NCBI GenBank assembly: GCA_963719345.1
Contig: CAVRCA010000003.1
Coordinates: forward strand, 558,001-622,000
Length of the DNA: 64,000 bases
DNA from: CAVRCA01 sp963719345
Lineage (GTDB): Bacteria; Pseudomonadota; Alphaproteobacteria; Acetobacterales; Acetobacteraceae
Direction: 5' to 3'
This document shows positions 45,055 through 52,715 of the stretch, piece after piece (positions within the stretch are counted from its first letter, which is position 1; the number at the start of each line of letters is the position of its first letter). A model generated the notes under the pieces. It was given only the letters and a program-made list of their open reading frames with translations, was not told the DNA's origin and did no database searches. The position numbers and the translations under genes were made by a program.

Positions 45055-45978
45055 TTATGTCTCGACGAGGCCGCTGCGGCTCTGCGCCGCGAGCCAGGGG
45101 AAGATGGCGGAAAAATCCTTGCCCGTCTGGCCGGCCTCGGCCAGCAGGCCGTACAGCTTCGCCGCGTGCGCCCCGAGCGGGGTCGGCGCGCCGGTCGCCT
45201 CGGCCGCGGCCTGCGACAGCTTGACGTCCTTCAGCATCAACGCGGTCGCGAACCCTGGCGCGTAGTCGCGATTGGACGGCGCGCTCGGCACCAGGCCAGG
45301 CGACGGGCAGTAGGTGGTCAGCGCCCAGCTCTGTCCCGACGAGGTGGACGCGATCTCGAACAGCTTCTTGTGGTCGAGCCCGAGCCTGGTCGCCAGCACC
45401 AAGCCTTCGGACAGTGCGATCATGTTGATCGCCAGCATCATGTTGTTGCAGATCTTCGCCGCCTGTCCCGCGCCCGAGGCGCCGGCATGCACGATGGTTT
45501 TGCCCATCGCCCGGAGGAAAACCTCGCCGCGCGCAAAGCCGGCCTCGGGTCCGCCGACCATGAAGGTGAGCGTGCCGGCCTGCGCGCCCCCGACCCCGCC
45601 GGAGACGGGCGCATCCAGCATGTCGAGCCCCTTCGCCCGCGCTTCCTCGGCCACCGCCCGGGCAGTTTCCACGTCGATCGTCGAGCAGTCGATCAGCAAC
45701 GGCTTTTCTCCCGTGCTCCGCTGCGCCACGTCGATCAAGCCGCCCTGACCGCTCCAGACGCCGCGGACGTGCTCGCCGGCCGGCAGCATGGTGATGATGC
45801 AGTCCGCGCCTGCCGCCGCATCGCCGGCACTCGCCGCCTGCTCGCCGCCCGCCGCCACGAGGGCGGCGACGCCGGCCGGATTGAGATCGGCGCCGACGAC
45901 CCGGTGGCCGGCGCGAACCAGGTTGGCGGCCATTGGCCCGCCCATGTTGCCGAGGCCGATGAAGGCGATCGTGCTCAT
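45055..45978 (-). CDS. mmsB: NAD(P)-dependent beta-hydroxyacid dehydrogenase (3-hydroxyisobutyrate dehydrogenase-like)
   Basis: 307-aa member of the 3-hydroxyisobutyrate dehydrogenase family. Rossmann loop IGLGNMGGPMAANL, substrate loop DAPVSGGVGGAQAGTL, and the catalytic Lys in GAGQAAKICNNMMLAINM. This motif set is typical for MmsB of valine catabolism, but relatives act on other beta-hydroxyacids, so the symbol is tentative. One base separates it from the DUF3237 gene and two from the CoA ligase gene. Confidence 0.88.
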   Translation of the reverse strand: MSTIAFIGLGNMGGPMAANLVRAGHRVVGADLNPAGVAALVAAGGEQAASAGDAAAGADCIITMLPAGEHVRGVWSGQGGLIDVAQRSTGEKPLLIDCSTIDVETARAVAEEARAKGLDMLDAPVSGGVGGAQAGTLTFMVGGPEAGFARGEVFLRAMGKTIVHAGASGAGQAAKICNNMMLAINMIALSEGLVLATRLGLDHKKLFEIASTSSGQSWALTTYCPSPGLVPSAPSNRDYAPGFATALMLKDVKLSQAAAEATGAPTPLGAHAAKLYGLLAEAGQTGKDFSAIFPWLAAQSRSGLVET

Positions 45979-45979
45979 G

Positions 45980-46438
45980 TCACAGGATCTCGAACACGTC
46001 GTAGACCGGCCCGGCGGCGGTTCGATGGCCGGTGCCGACGGCGATCGTTTTGGTGAGCCAGTCGTATTTGGCGGCGCCGGTGGCGAACACGACGGACGTG
46101 CGGAAGTAGTACGATCCCGAATCGACCGGTTCGCCGCGCCCGACTTTTTCCAGGATGTCGGCGGGTCCGTGGCGCAGGCCGCGATAGGTCATGCCGATCC
46201 GTGCCCCGTCATCCGTCTGCAGCACCAGCCGTACATCGAGCACGAACGTGCCGTCCGGCCGCACCATAATCCAGTCGGACCCACCCTCCAGCACGGTGCC
46301 GCGCAGCCGCTCGCCCTCGAAGGTGCCGCCCAACACGGGCACCGGCCGCCCCTCCCCCGCTTGCGTCGCCCCCAGCGGCTGCGGTGCGCCCGCATTCAGC
46401 GTGATGGTGAAAATATGCCGCGTCCTGATCTCGGCCAT
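45980..46438 (-). CDS. DUF3237 domain-containing protein
   Basis: 152-aa protein of the DUF3237 family, a small beta-barrel fold of unknown function common in catabolic operons. It shows FTITLNAGAPQPLG, GRPVPVLGGTFEGERLRGTV, GGSDWIMVRPDGTFVLDVR and YYFRTSVVFATGAAKYDWL, the conserved blocks of the family. The start at 46438 was chosen by homology of MAEIRTRHIFTITL; the longer frame upstream is not conserved-looking. First gene of the three-gene unit. Confidence 0.9.
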   Translation of the reverse strand: MAEIRTRHIFTITLNAGAPQPLGATQAGEGRPVPVLGGTFEGERLRGTVLEGGSDWIMVRPDGTFVLDVRLVLQTDDGARIGMTYRGLRHGPADILEKVGRGEPVDSGSYYFRTSVVFATGAAKYDWLTKTIAVGTGHRTAAGPVYDVFEIL

Positions 46439-46512
46439 GCGCGCCCTCCCGACAGGTTGAGCAGATGACACCCGATCCCGTGCAAGGGCACAAGCTCGCG
46501 GCTCTGATCCGA

Positions 46513-46785
46513 CTATCGCTGCGTTTCGGCCTCCATCTTCTCCCGAAGTATCCGATTGATCTCCGATTGGTAGCGTTCGCTCCGGCGCCGCAGCCAATCC
46601 AGCACATCGGCATCCAAGCGAAGGCTGATCGCCTCCTTGCGGGGCTTGAAGAACCGGCGCGCCTGACGCCAGTTCTCGGCCGATGCCTCCGGGATGTCGG
46701 ATACGTTTGGGTTGCCGTCCAGCGTCCGCAACTGCGCATTCTGCGCATCCGTCAGCACGGGGCGTTCAGTCGAAATCCCCTTCCT
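46513..46785 (-). CDS. brnA: BrnA-type antitoxin, apparently orphan
   Basis: 90-aa ribbon-helix-helix antitoxin. The C-terminal DNA-binding part RRFFKPRKEAISLRLDADVLDWLRR and ILREKMEAE is typical for BrnA. AAAGGAAAACCT precedes the ATG at 46785. In-frame ATGs further upstream (46857, 46845) exist but lack a good ribosome site. The gene start overlaps the end of a BrnT toxin stub, the normal brnT-brnA overlap, but the toxin itself is not complete here. Confidence 0.85.
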   Translation of the reverse strand, partial: RKGISTERPVLTDAQNAQLRTLDGNPNVSDIPEASAENWRQARRFFKPRKEAISLRLDADVLDWLRRRSERYQSEINRILREKMEAETQR

Positions 46786-46867
46786 CATAGGTTTTCCTTT
46801 CATTGGGCGTCGCTTCGCGAAGCCCGATGACACGGACCCATTCATCGTCTTCCGCATCAATGCTGCG
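46766..46867 (-). pseudogene. C-terminal stub of BrnT toxin
   Basis: About 33 codons, SIDAEDDEWVRVIGLREATP then NERKTYEEGDFD and a stop, match the end of BrnT ribonuclease toxins, where an arginine-rich strand is followed by ATxxERxxYEE. The N-terminal two-thirds with the catalytic residues is absent: upstream of this stub lies a strong promoter-like sequence, and no ATG starts this frame near it. The toxin is therefore truncated. The stub now lies in the leader of brnA. Confidence 0.6.
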
Positions 46868-46874
46868 GTAAACG

Positions 46875-46903
46875 CCTATACAATGCCGTATATACAACGT
46901 CAA
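46875..46903 (-). promoter_or_regulatory. Strong sigma-70-like promoter with operator-like repeats driving brnA
   Basis: On the minus strand TTGACG and TATAGG are separated by exactly 17 bases. The spacer and -10 contain TTGTATA twice, spaced 14 bases start to start, a direct repeat that could bind the BrnA RHH protein for autoregulation. Transcription would start near 46868, just before the BrnT stub. Confidence 0.65.
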
Positions 46904-46968
46904 GCATGCTGGGAGTTTCGCTGTTCCACCAAGCGGGTAGGATGAAACCCACAAATACGGAGGCTCCG

Positions 46969-48078
46969 ATGCCGTTCCCCCTCGAACCCGCCGACCCGCA
47001 ATCGCTCGGCTTCGCGCCCGGCCCGCTCGCCCATCTCGACCGGCTGATCAACCAGCATATCGAGGAGGGCCGCTACCCCGGCGCGCAGATCGCGCTGGCC
47101 CGGCACGGCAAGCTCGCGCTGTTCCGCAGCTACGGCAACGCCAGCACGCAGCCGAAGCGGGAGGCGACCGATGACACGCTGTTCCTGCTGTTCTCGAACA
47201 CGAAGGTCCTGACCACCGCCGCGCTGTGGAGCCTGATGGAGGAAGGGCTTGTGTCGATCACCGACAAGGTGGCCGACCACCTGCCGGACTTTGCCGCACG
47301 GGGCAAAGGCGACATCACGCTCTTCCAGGTCGCCACGCACACAGCGGGCTTTCCTTCCGGCAACTGCACACGGGAATCCTGGGCGGACCACGCTCTGATG
47401 CGCCGCGAGGTGTGCGACTTCTCGCTTGAATGGACGCCCGGGACGCGGCTGCAGTACCATCCACGCAGCGCGCACCTGACCATCGCGATGATCATCGAGG
47501 CGATCACCGGCCGCGACTTCCGCGACGTGATCCGCGAGCGGGTGGTCGCGCCGCTTGGATTGGAAAACGACATCTTCGTCGGCGTGCCGCGCACCGTGCA
47601 GCACCGGTGCGCCGATGTGTACGCGCCCGAGGGCGACCTGCGCGACAACAGCCCCGAGTTCCGCGAGGCCGGCCTGCCGCATGGCGGCGGGTTCGCCACC
47701 GCGCGCGGCATGGTGGCCTTCTATCAGGCGTTGGCGAACAAGGGCCGGCTCGGGGCGGTGCGCCTGTTCTCGCCGCGACTGGTAGAGTTCGTCAGCCGCG
47801 ACTTTACCGGCGAGATGCCCGACACCTACATGTCCGACATCCCGATGCACCGGGGCATCGGCCCGCACGTGCGCGGGCTCGGCCCACGCATCCGCGGTCT
47901 CGGCAGCCTCGCCTTCCCCGGCACGTTCGGTCACGGCGGAGTGGGTTCGTCCTATTGCTGGGCCGATCCGCAGAGCGGCGTGTCGTTCGCGTACATTTCC
48001 AACTATGTCGCGCCTGACCCCTGGCATTCGACCCGCATGGACCGGGTCAGCAACCTCATACACGCCAGCATCGATTAG
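46969..48078 (+). CDS. Serine hydrolase, beta-lactamase (class C/EstB) family
   Basis: 369-aa protein of the beta-lactamase/penicillin-binding fold used by class C enzymes and EstB-type esterases. Nucleophile motif SNTK (Ser76 to Lys79) fits S-x-x-K, a tyrosine in LQYHPRS may replace Y-x-N, and GTFGHGGVGSS supplies the third motif. There is no signal peptide, which argues for a cytoplasmic esterase rather than antibiotic resistance. CGGAGGCTCCG precedes the ATG. Substrate unknown. Confidence 0.88.
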   Translation: MPFPLEPADPQSLGFAPGPLAHLDRLINQHIEEGRYPGAQIALARHGKLALFRSYGNASTQPKREATDDTLFLLFSNTKVLTTAALWSLMEEGLVSITDKVADHLPDFAARGKGDITLFQVATHTAGFPSGNCTRESWADHALMRREVCDFSLEWTPGTRLQYHPRSAHLTIAMIIEAITGRDFRDVIRERVVAPLGLENDIFVGVPRTVQHRCADVYAPEGDLRDNSPEFREAGLPHGGGFATARGMVAFYQALANKGRLGAVRLFSPRLVEFVSRDFTGEMPDTYMSDIPMHRGIGPHVRGLGPRIRGLGSLAFPGTFGHGGVGSSYCWADPQSGVSFAYISNYVAPDPWHSTRMDRVSNLIHASID

Positions 48079-48091
48079 CGCGCACGGCCGA

Positions 48092-49117
48092 ATGGTTGGA
48101 GCAATGGTCCGTCGCCCGCCGAGCCTGCTCGTGGTGTCGAACAAGAGGTACGCGACCGATTTTCGCAAGTACCTCATGCAGGCCGCGGAGCGCGCCGGCG
48201 GCCGCTCGATGCACGTCTATTGCGGGGATCGGGTTGTCGTGTCGCAGGACGGCGGCGAGCGCTGCTTCTTCCCACCGGACGTGAGCGAGGCGGCGTTGCT
48301 GCCGCTGGTGCGCGACGGCCTTGGGGAAGGCCCGCTCATCGCCCTCACCGGGCTCGGCTGCAACGAGGCCTCTGCCGCCAATGCTCTGCAACGCAGCTTG
48401 CCGGACGGCATCTTCGTCTACGACGTGTACGACGACCTGATGTTCGGGGCGACCGGCACCGAGCGGCTGGACCGCATGCGGCTGGACGCATTGTGGCGCA
48501 GCCGTTGCCCGCAAGCCATCGTGCTCGACGGCGCCCTTCGGGACCGCTACCCGGACGCGCACCACATCGACAATGCCTCGCACCTCCGCCCCATAGCGGC
48601 CGTCGCGCAGGCGGACCCTTGCCGCATCGTGTATATCGGCTCGATAGACGATCGGGTGGATTTCGCCTGGCTGGACGCGCTCGCCGGGCAGGACGTGACG
48701 ATCGGCGTCTACGGCCGCCTCCACGAACACGCAACCAGGGCTCCGGCCGAGCTCGATGATCTGCTGCGCCGCCGCTCCAACGTCGAGTTCCGCGGCGGCT
48801 ACGACAACGACGATCTTTGGGAGATCCTGGCCCGCTACCGCGTCGGCGTCGTCCCGTACCACGTCGATCATCCGATGACGCGGCACGTCAATCCGGACAA
48901 GCTTTTTCACTGTCTCAACGCCGGGCTGGAGGTGCTCGCCCCCCCCTTCCCGCAGGCACGCCGGCACGCGCGTCACATCCATCTGGTCGAGACGGAGGGG
49001 CCCTGGGCGACGGTGCTGGCCGCCGTGGTCAACGCGCCGCGGGGCGGCACCTGGTCGGCGCGCGACAACGGCTGGGACCGGCGCTGGTCCCAGCTGTTGC
49101 GCGCCGTCCTTGGCTGA
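48092..49117 (+). CDS. Glycosyltransferase, probable GT4-type fold
   Basis: About 341-aa protein. The second half shows RIVYIGSIDDRVDFAWLDAL, VTIGVYGRLHE and the nucleotide-sugar binding region HVNPDKLFHCLNAGLEVLAP, the pattern of GT-B retaining transferases. The N-terminal half (LLVVSNKRYATDFRKYLMQA, VYDVYDDLMFGATG) fits the acceptor domain. It stands alone, so the glycan it modifies is unknown. Start uncertain: ATG at 48092 or 48104. Confidence 0.78.
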   Translation: MVGAMVRRPPSLLVVSNKRYATDFRKYLMQAAERAGGRSMHVYCGDRVVVSQDGGERCFFPPDVSEAALLPLVRDGLGEGPLIALTGLGCNEASAANALQRSLPDGIFVYDVYDDLMFGATGTERLDRMRLDALWRSRCPQAIVLDGALRDRYPDAHHIDNASHLRPIAAVAQADPCRIVYIGSIDDRVDFAWLDALAGQDVTIGVYGRLHEHATRAPAELDDLLRRRSNVEFRGGYDNDDLWEILARYRVGVVPYHVDHPMTRHVNPDKLFHCLNAGLEVLAPPFPQARRHARHIHLVETEGPWATVLAAVVNAPRGGTWSARDNGWDRRWSQLLRAVLG

Positions 49118-49119
49118 TT

Positions 49120-50115
49120 TCAGCTTACCTTGCGGAACTTCTGCAGGCAGCGGATGTCCTCGTCCGGCCGTGGCCGGGTGGGGAAACTGGTTGTCCAATT
49201 GGTCCACGCCACCTCGCCCACATAGATGTCGCCGTGGCGGTCCACGCAGATGCCGTGCGGCGCCAGGAACGCGCCGGACTCGAGGCCGGCCGGCAGATTG
49301 CCGATGCGCGCCAAGCGCTTGCCGGTGTTGTCGACGATGGTCAGCCGCGGCCCGAGATTGGGCATCGCGAGGTTGACCGGCATGCCCGGACCGAGCTCGC
49401 CGATGTAGCACACCGGGCATTTGCCCGGCGGCATGAACAGCCCGCACGGGCGGTGCAGGTTGTTCCATTGCGTCTCGTAGCGGCCTTTGCCGTCGAACAC
49501 CTGCACCCGGTGGTTCTCGCGGTCGGCGACGTACACCCAGCCGTCGGCGTCGCACGTGATGTTGTGCGCGATGTTGAACTCGCCGGGATCGGTGCCGGGG
49601 CCGCCCCACGATGTCAGCAACCGGCCGTCGGGCGAGAATTTATGCACCCGCGAGTTGCCGTACCCGTCGGAGACGTAGATGTCGCCCTCCGGCGACAGCG
49701 CCGTGTGGGTGCAGCGATGGAACGGCTCGCCGCTCATGTAGGGCGCCGGCCGGCCCGGCACGCCCAGGGTGAGCAGCACCTTGCCGTCCAGCGTGCACTG
49801 CCGGACCGAGGAGTCGCCGTCATCGGTCAGCCACACCGTGTCGTCCGGACCCATCTGCAGCCCGTGCGCGCGCGGGAACACCCCCTCGCCCCAAGACCGC
49901 AGGTAATTGCCCTCGCGGTCGAACACGATCATCGGGTGTTCGCCGCGATTGAACACGTAGACGTTGTCGTGGCGATCGACGCCGACCGCACCGACCTCCT
50001 TGAAGGACCAGCCGGGCGGGAGCCTGGCCCAGTTCTCCACCAGCTCGTAGCGATACTCGCCACTGCCGAACACGCCATTGCCGAGTACGCTCTGGCCGCT
50101 ACCCGTTTCCGACAT
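49120..50115 (-). CDS. NHL-repeat protein, peptidyl-alpha-hydroxyglycine amidating-lyase-like
   Basis: 331-aa six-bladed beta-propeller built of NHL repeats. Recurring pattern examples are VGVDRHDNVYVFNRGEHPMI, EGDIYVSDGYGNSRVHKFSP and CDADGWVYVADRENHRVQVF, and the loops HGLQMGPDD and HNITCD carry the histidines seen in amidating lyases. Bacterial members of this family have no proven substrate. There is no signal peptide. It is convergent with the glycosyltransferase, 2 bases apart, and divergent from the FAH gene. Confidence 0.85.
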   Translation of the reverse strand: MSETGSGQSVLGNGVFGSGEYRYELVENWARLPPGWSFKEVGAVGVDRHDNVYVFNRGEHPMIVFDREGNYLRSWGEGVFPRAHGLQMGPDDTVWLTDDGDSSVRQCTLDGKVLLTLGVPGRPAPYMSGEPFHRCTHTALSPEGDIYVSDGYGNSRVHKFSPDGRLLTSWGGPGTDPGEFNIAHNITCDADGWVYVADRENHRVQVFDGKGRYETQWNNLHRPCGLFMPPGKCPVCYIGELGPGMPVNLAMPNLGPRLTIVDNTGKRLARIGNLPAGLESGAFLAPHGICVDRHGDIYVGEVAWTNWTTSFPTRPRPDEDIRCLQKFRKVS

Positions 50116-50262
50116 CTGTTCCCCCCATTTTTTGCGCGCGTGACCACTCGGGACAGTCCCACGAAGCGGCCGGCGGTGCCACTTCCGCCGAAGAAGGGCC
50201 GGCTTGCCCCCTCAGCCGACGCCGCGTAACGATAGGCGCCGACCGGCAGAAGGGATATCAGC

Positions 50263-51096
50263 ATGAAACTCGTCAGTTTCCGCCGCCCCGACGGGCGGGC
50301 GAGTTGGGGCATCGTCAGCGGCTCGGGCATCGTCGATTGCGGCAGCCGCGCGCCCAGCCTGCGTCAGGCGCTGACGAACCTTGGCAGCCTGCGATCCGAG
50401 GCGGAGAAGCAGCCCGATGTCCAGCTCGACGCGGTGACCATCCTGCCGCCCATCCCGGACCCGGAAAAGATCCTCTGCGTCGGGCTGAACTATCTGACGC
50501 ACATCGCCGAGGGCGGCCGCGAGCCGCCGGAGAAGCCGATCATCTTCGTCCGGTTCCCGAACAGCCAGGTCGGCCAGGGTCAGCCCCTGATCGCCCCGAA
50601 AACGTCGGACAATTTCGACTACGAGGGCGAGCTTGCCGTGGTCATCGGCAAGACCTGCCGCCACGTCGCGAAATCCGACTGGCAGAGCGTCATTGCCGGC
50701 TATTCCTGCTACAACGACGGCTCGATCCGCGACTGGCAGCGCCATTCCGGCCAGTTCACGCCAGGCAAGAACTTCTTCCAGTCCGGCGCCTTCGGCCCCT
50801 ATCTGGTGACGCCTGACGAGGTGCCGGACATCCGCAGCTGCACGCTGCTGACCCGGGTGAACGGCGAGGAACGCCAGCGCGCGCCGATCAGCGATCTCTG
50901 CTTCGACATTCCGACCCTGATCGAATACTGCTCGACGTTCACGCAGCTGGAGCCGGGCGACGTGATCGTGACCGGGACGACCGGCGGTGTCGGCGCCTAC
51001 TTCAAGCCGCCGAAATGGCTGAAGCCGGGCGACACGGTCGAGGTCGAGGTGACCGGCGTCGGCCTGCTGCGCAACCCGGTCGCCGCCGAGGGCTGA
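50263..51096 (+). CDS. Fumarylacetoacetate hydrolase (FAH) family protein
   Basis: 277-aa FAH-superfamily enzyme. Core motifs are KILCVGLNYLTHIAEGGREP, DNFDYEGELAVVIGKTCRHV (the E-x-E metal ligands) and YNDGSIRDWQRHSGQFTPGK, ending GTTGGVGAYFKPPKWLKPGD. These enzymes hydrolyse or decarboxylate beta-diketo or 2-oxo acids in aromatic breakdown. First gene of a plus-strand catabolic unit; the reductase gene follows after 5 bases. Confidence 0.92.
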   Translation: MKLVSFRRPDGRASWGIVSGSGIVDCGSRAPSLRQALTNLGSLRSEAEKQPDVQLDAVTILPPIPDPEKILCVGLNYLTHIAEGGREPPEKPIIFVRFPNSQVGQGQPLIAPKTSDNFDYEGELAVVIGKTCRHVAKSDWQSVIAGYSCYNDGSIRDWQRHSGQFTPGKNFFQSGAFGPYLVTPDEVPDIRSCTLLTRVNGEERQRAPISDLCFDIPTLIEYCSTFTQLEPGDVIVTGTTGGVGAYFKPPKWLKPGDTVEVEVTGVGLLRNPVAAEG

Positions 51097-51101
51097 GCCG
51101 C

Positions 51102-52658
51102 TTGGCCGAGAAGGAGCACGCGGTCGCCCGGCTCGACGAGCTGGCGGATGGCGCAATGCGGAAGGTCGAGGCCGACGGCACCGCCATCCTGCTGGTCCGT
51201 CGCGGCGACACGGTCCACGCCGTAGGAGCCACCTGCCCGCACGCCGGCGGCGACCTCTCGCAGGGCGCGCTGTGCGGCGACTTCGTCGTCTGTCCTTGGC
51301 ACAAGGCGCGGTTTTCGGTGCAGACGGGCGCCCTGCTCGATCCCCCCGCGGTGGACCGGCTGCCGCGTTTCGCCACGCGCGTCGCCGACGGGCAGGTGTT
51401 CGTCACCCTTCCCGGCGAGGCCGCACCCGTGCCGCCCCGGACGCCCGGAGATGCGCGCATTTTCGTCATCGTGGGCGCGGGTGCCGCGGGTGCGCTCGCC
51501 GCGCAGACCCTGCGCGACGAGGGGTTCGGCGGCCGGATCGTCATGCTCGATCGAGCCAACCGGGTGCCGTACGACCGGACCTTGCTGAGCAAGTATTTCC
51601 TGTCGGGAGAAGAGGGCGGCGAGAAGTCGCCGCTGCAGTCGCAGTCGTTCTACCGCGAACACGACATCGAGCGCGTCACCGCCGACGTCGTGACGCTCGA
51701 CGCCGGCACCCGCCGCATCACCTGCGCCGACGGCACCGTTCTTTCCTATGACGCCGCGCTGGTCGCTCCCGGCGGCGAGCCGGCGCCGCCGCCCGCCAAT
51801 GGCGGGGCATTCGACAATGTTTTCCTGCTGCGCAGTCGGGCAGACGCCGACCGTCTGCTGGCTGCCGCCGAGCGCAGCACGCGGGCCGTCGTTGTGGGCG
51901 TCGGTTTCATCGGCGTCGAGGTCGCCGCCAGCCTGCGCGAGCGCGGGCTGGACGTCACCGTCGTGGCACCGCAGCAGGAACCGTTCGAGAAGCAGCTCGG
52001 CGCGGAAATCGGCGCCGTGTTCCGCCACCTGCACGAAGGCAAGGGTGTGCGGTTCCGGATGGGCCGACAGGTGGCGGAGTTCGAGGGCAGCGGGCGGACC
52101 GCCCGCGCCGTCCGGCTCGACGACGGCTCGGTGCTGGAGGCCGACCTGTTCGTGGCCGAACTCGGCGTCAAGCCGGCGACCGGCTTCCTGCACGGTGTCG
52201 CGCGCGGCGATGACGGCGGGGTGGAGGTGGACGCGCAGCTGCGCGCCGTCGACGGCCTCTATGTCGCCGGCGACAGCGCCGCGTTCCCGCTGCGCGGCGA
52301 CGGCCCAAGAATCCGGGTCGAGCACTGGCGGGTGGCCGAGCAGCACGGCCGGGTAGCGGCGCTGAACATGCTCGGCCGCGCCGTGCCCTATGACGCCGTG
52401 CCGGTGTTCTGGACCATCCAGTATCTCAAGCGCCTCGACTATATCGGGCACGCGGGCCAATGGGACGACATCGTGGTCCACGGCGACCTCGAAAAACCCG
52501 AGTTCATCGCCTACTACGTGCGTGAGGGCCAAGTCGCGGCGGCGATCGGCTGGGATCGTGACACCGACACGGCCGCCCTGGTTGCGCTGATGACCGAGCG
52601 CCGCGACTGGACCCCAGACGCGCTCGGCCCCTCGCCATCGAAGCTGCTGGCACGGTAA
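51102..52658 (+). CDS. FAD-dependent oxidoreductase with N-terminal Rieske [2Fe-2S] domain (AIF-like)
   Basis: 518-aa two-domain enzyme. The Rieske domain at residues 1-105 has C45-x-H47 (CPHAGG) and C64-x-x-H67 (CPWHKARF). A pyridine-nucleotide-disulfide-type reductase follows with FAD loop IVGAGAAGALAA near 121, NAD loop VVVGVGFIGVEVAA and the FAD motif LYVAGDSAAFPL. The layout resembles AIFM3 and ferredoxin reductases of oxygenases. TTG at 51102 is the only reasonable start after the FAH stop and has GAGGGC upstream. Partner oxygenase not seen. Confidence 0.9.
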   Translation: MAEKEHAVARLDELADGAMRKVEADGTAILLVRRGDTVHAVGATCPHAGGDLSQGALCGDFVVCPWHKARFSVQTGALLDPPAVDRLPRFATRVADGQVFVTLPGEAAPVPPRTPGDARIFVIVGAGAAGALAAQTLRDEGFGGRIVMLDRANRVPYDRTLLSKYFLSGEEGGEKSPLQSQSFYREHDIERVTADVVTLDAGTRRITCADGTVLSYDAALVAPGGEPAPPPANGGAFDNVFLLRSRADADRLLAAAERSTRAVVVGVGFIGVEVAASLRERGLDVTVVAPQQEPFEKQLGAEIGAVFRHLHEGKGVRFRMGRQVAEFEGSGRTARAVRLDDGSVLEADLFVAELGVKPATGFLHGVARGDDGGVEVDAQLRAVDGLYVAGDSAAFPLRGDGPRIRVEHWRVAEQHGRVAALNMLGRAVPYDAVPVFWTIQYLKRLDYIGHAGQWDDIVVHGDLEKPEFIAYYVREGQVAAAIGWDRDTDTAALVALMTERRDWTPDALGPSPSKLLAR

Positions 52659-52660
52659 TT

Positions 52661-52706
52661 CTCCCCTCTCCCGTCGCGGGAGTGGGCCGGGGTGAGGGTT
52701 GAGGGG
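52661..52706 (+). repeat. Intergenic palindrome, CTCACCC/GGGTGAG family
   Basis: CTCCCCTCTCCCG, CGGGAGTGGGCCGGGGTGAG and GGTTGAGGGG. One arm is partly degenerate compared with the copy at 8442. It lies between the Rieske reductase and the following CoA ligase. Confidence 0.65.
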
Positions 52707-52715
52707 TAAGCAGCA

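Noticed and set aside
46969..48078. Antibiotic-resistance beta-lactamase
   Set aside because: No signal peptide, and the second motif is not the class C YxN; an EstB-like esterase is more likely.
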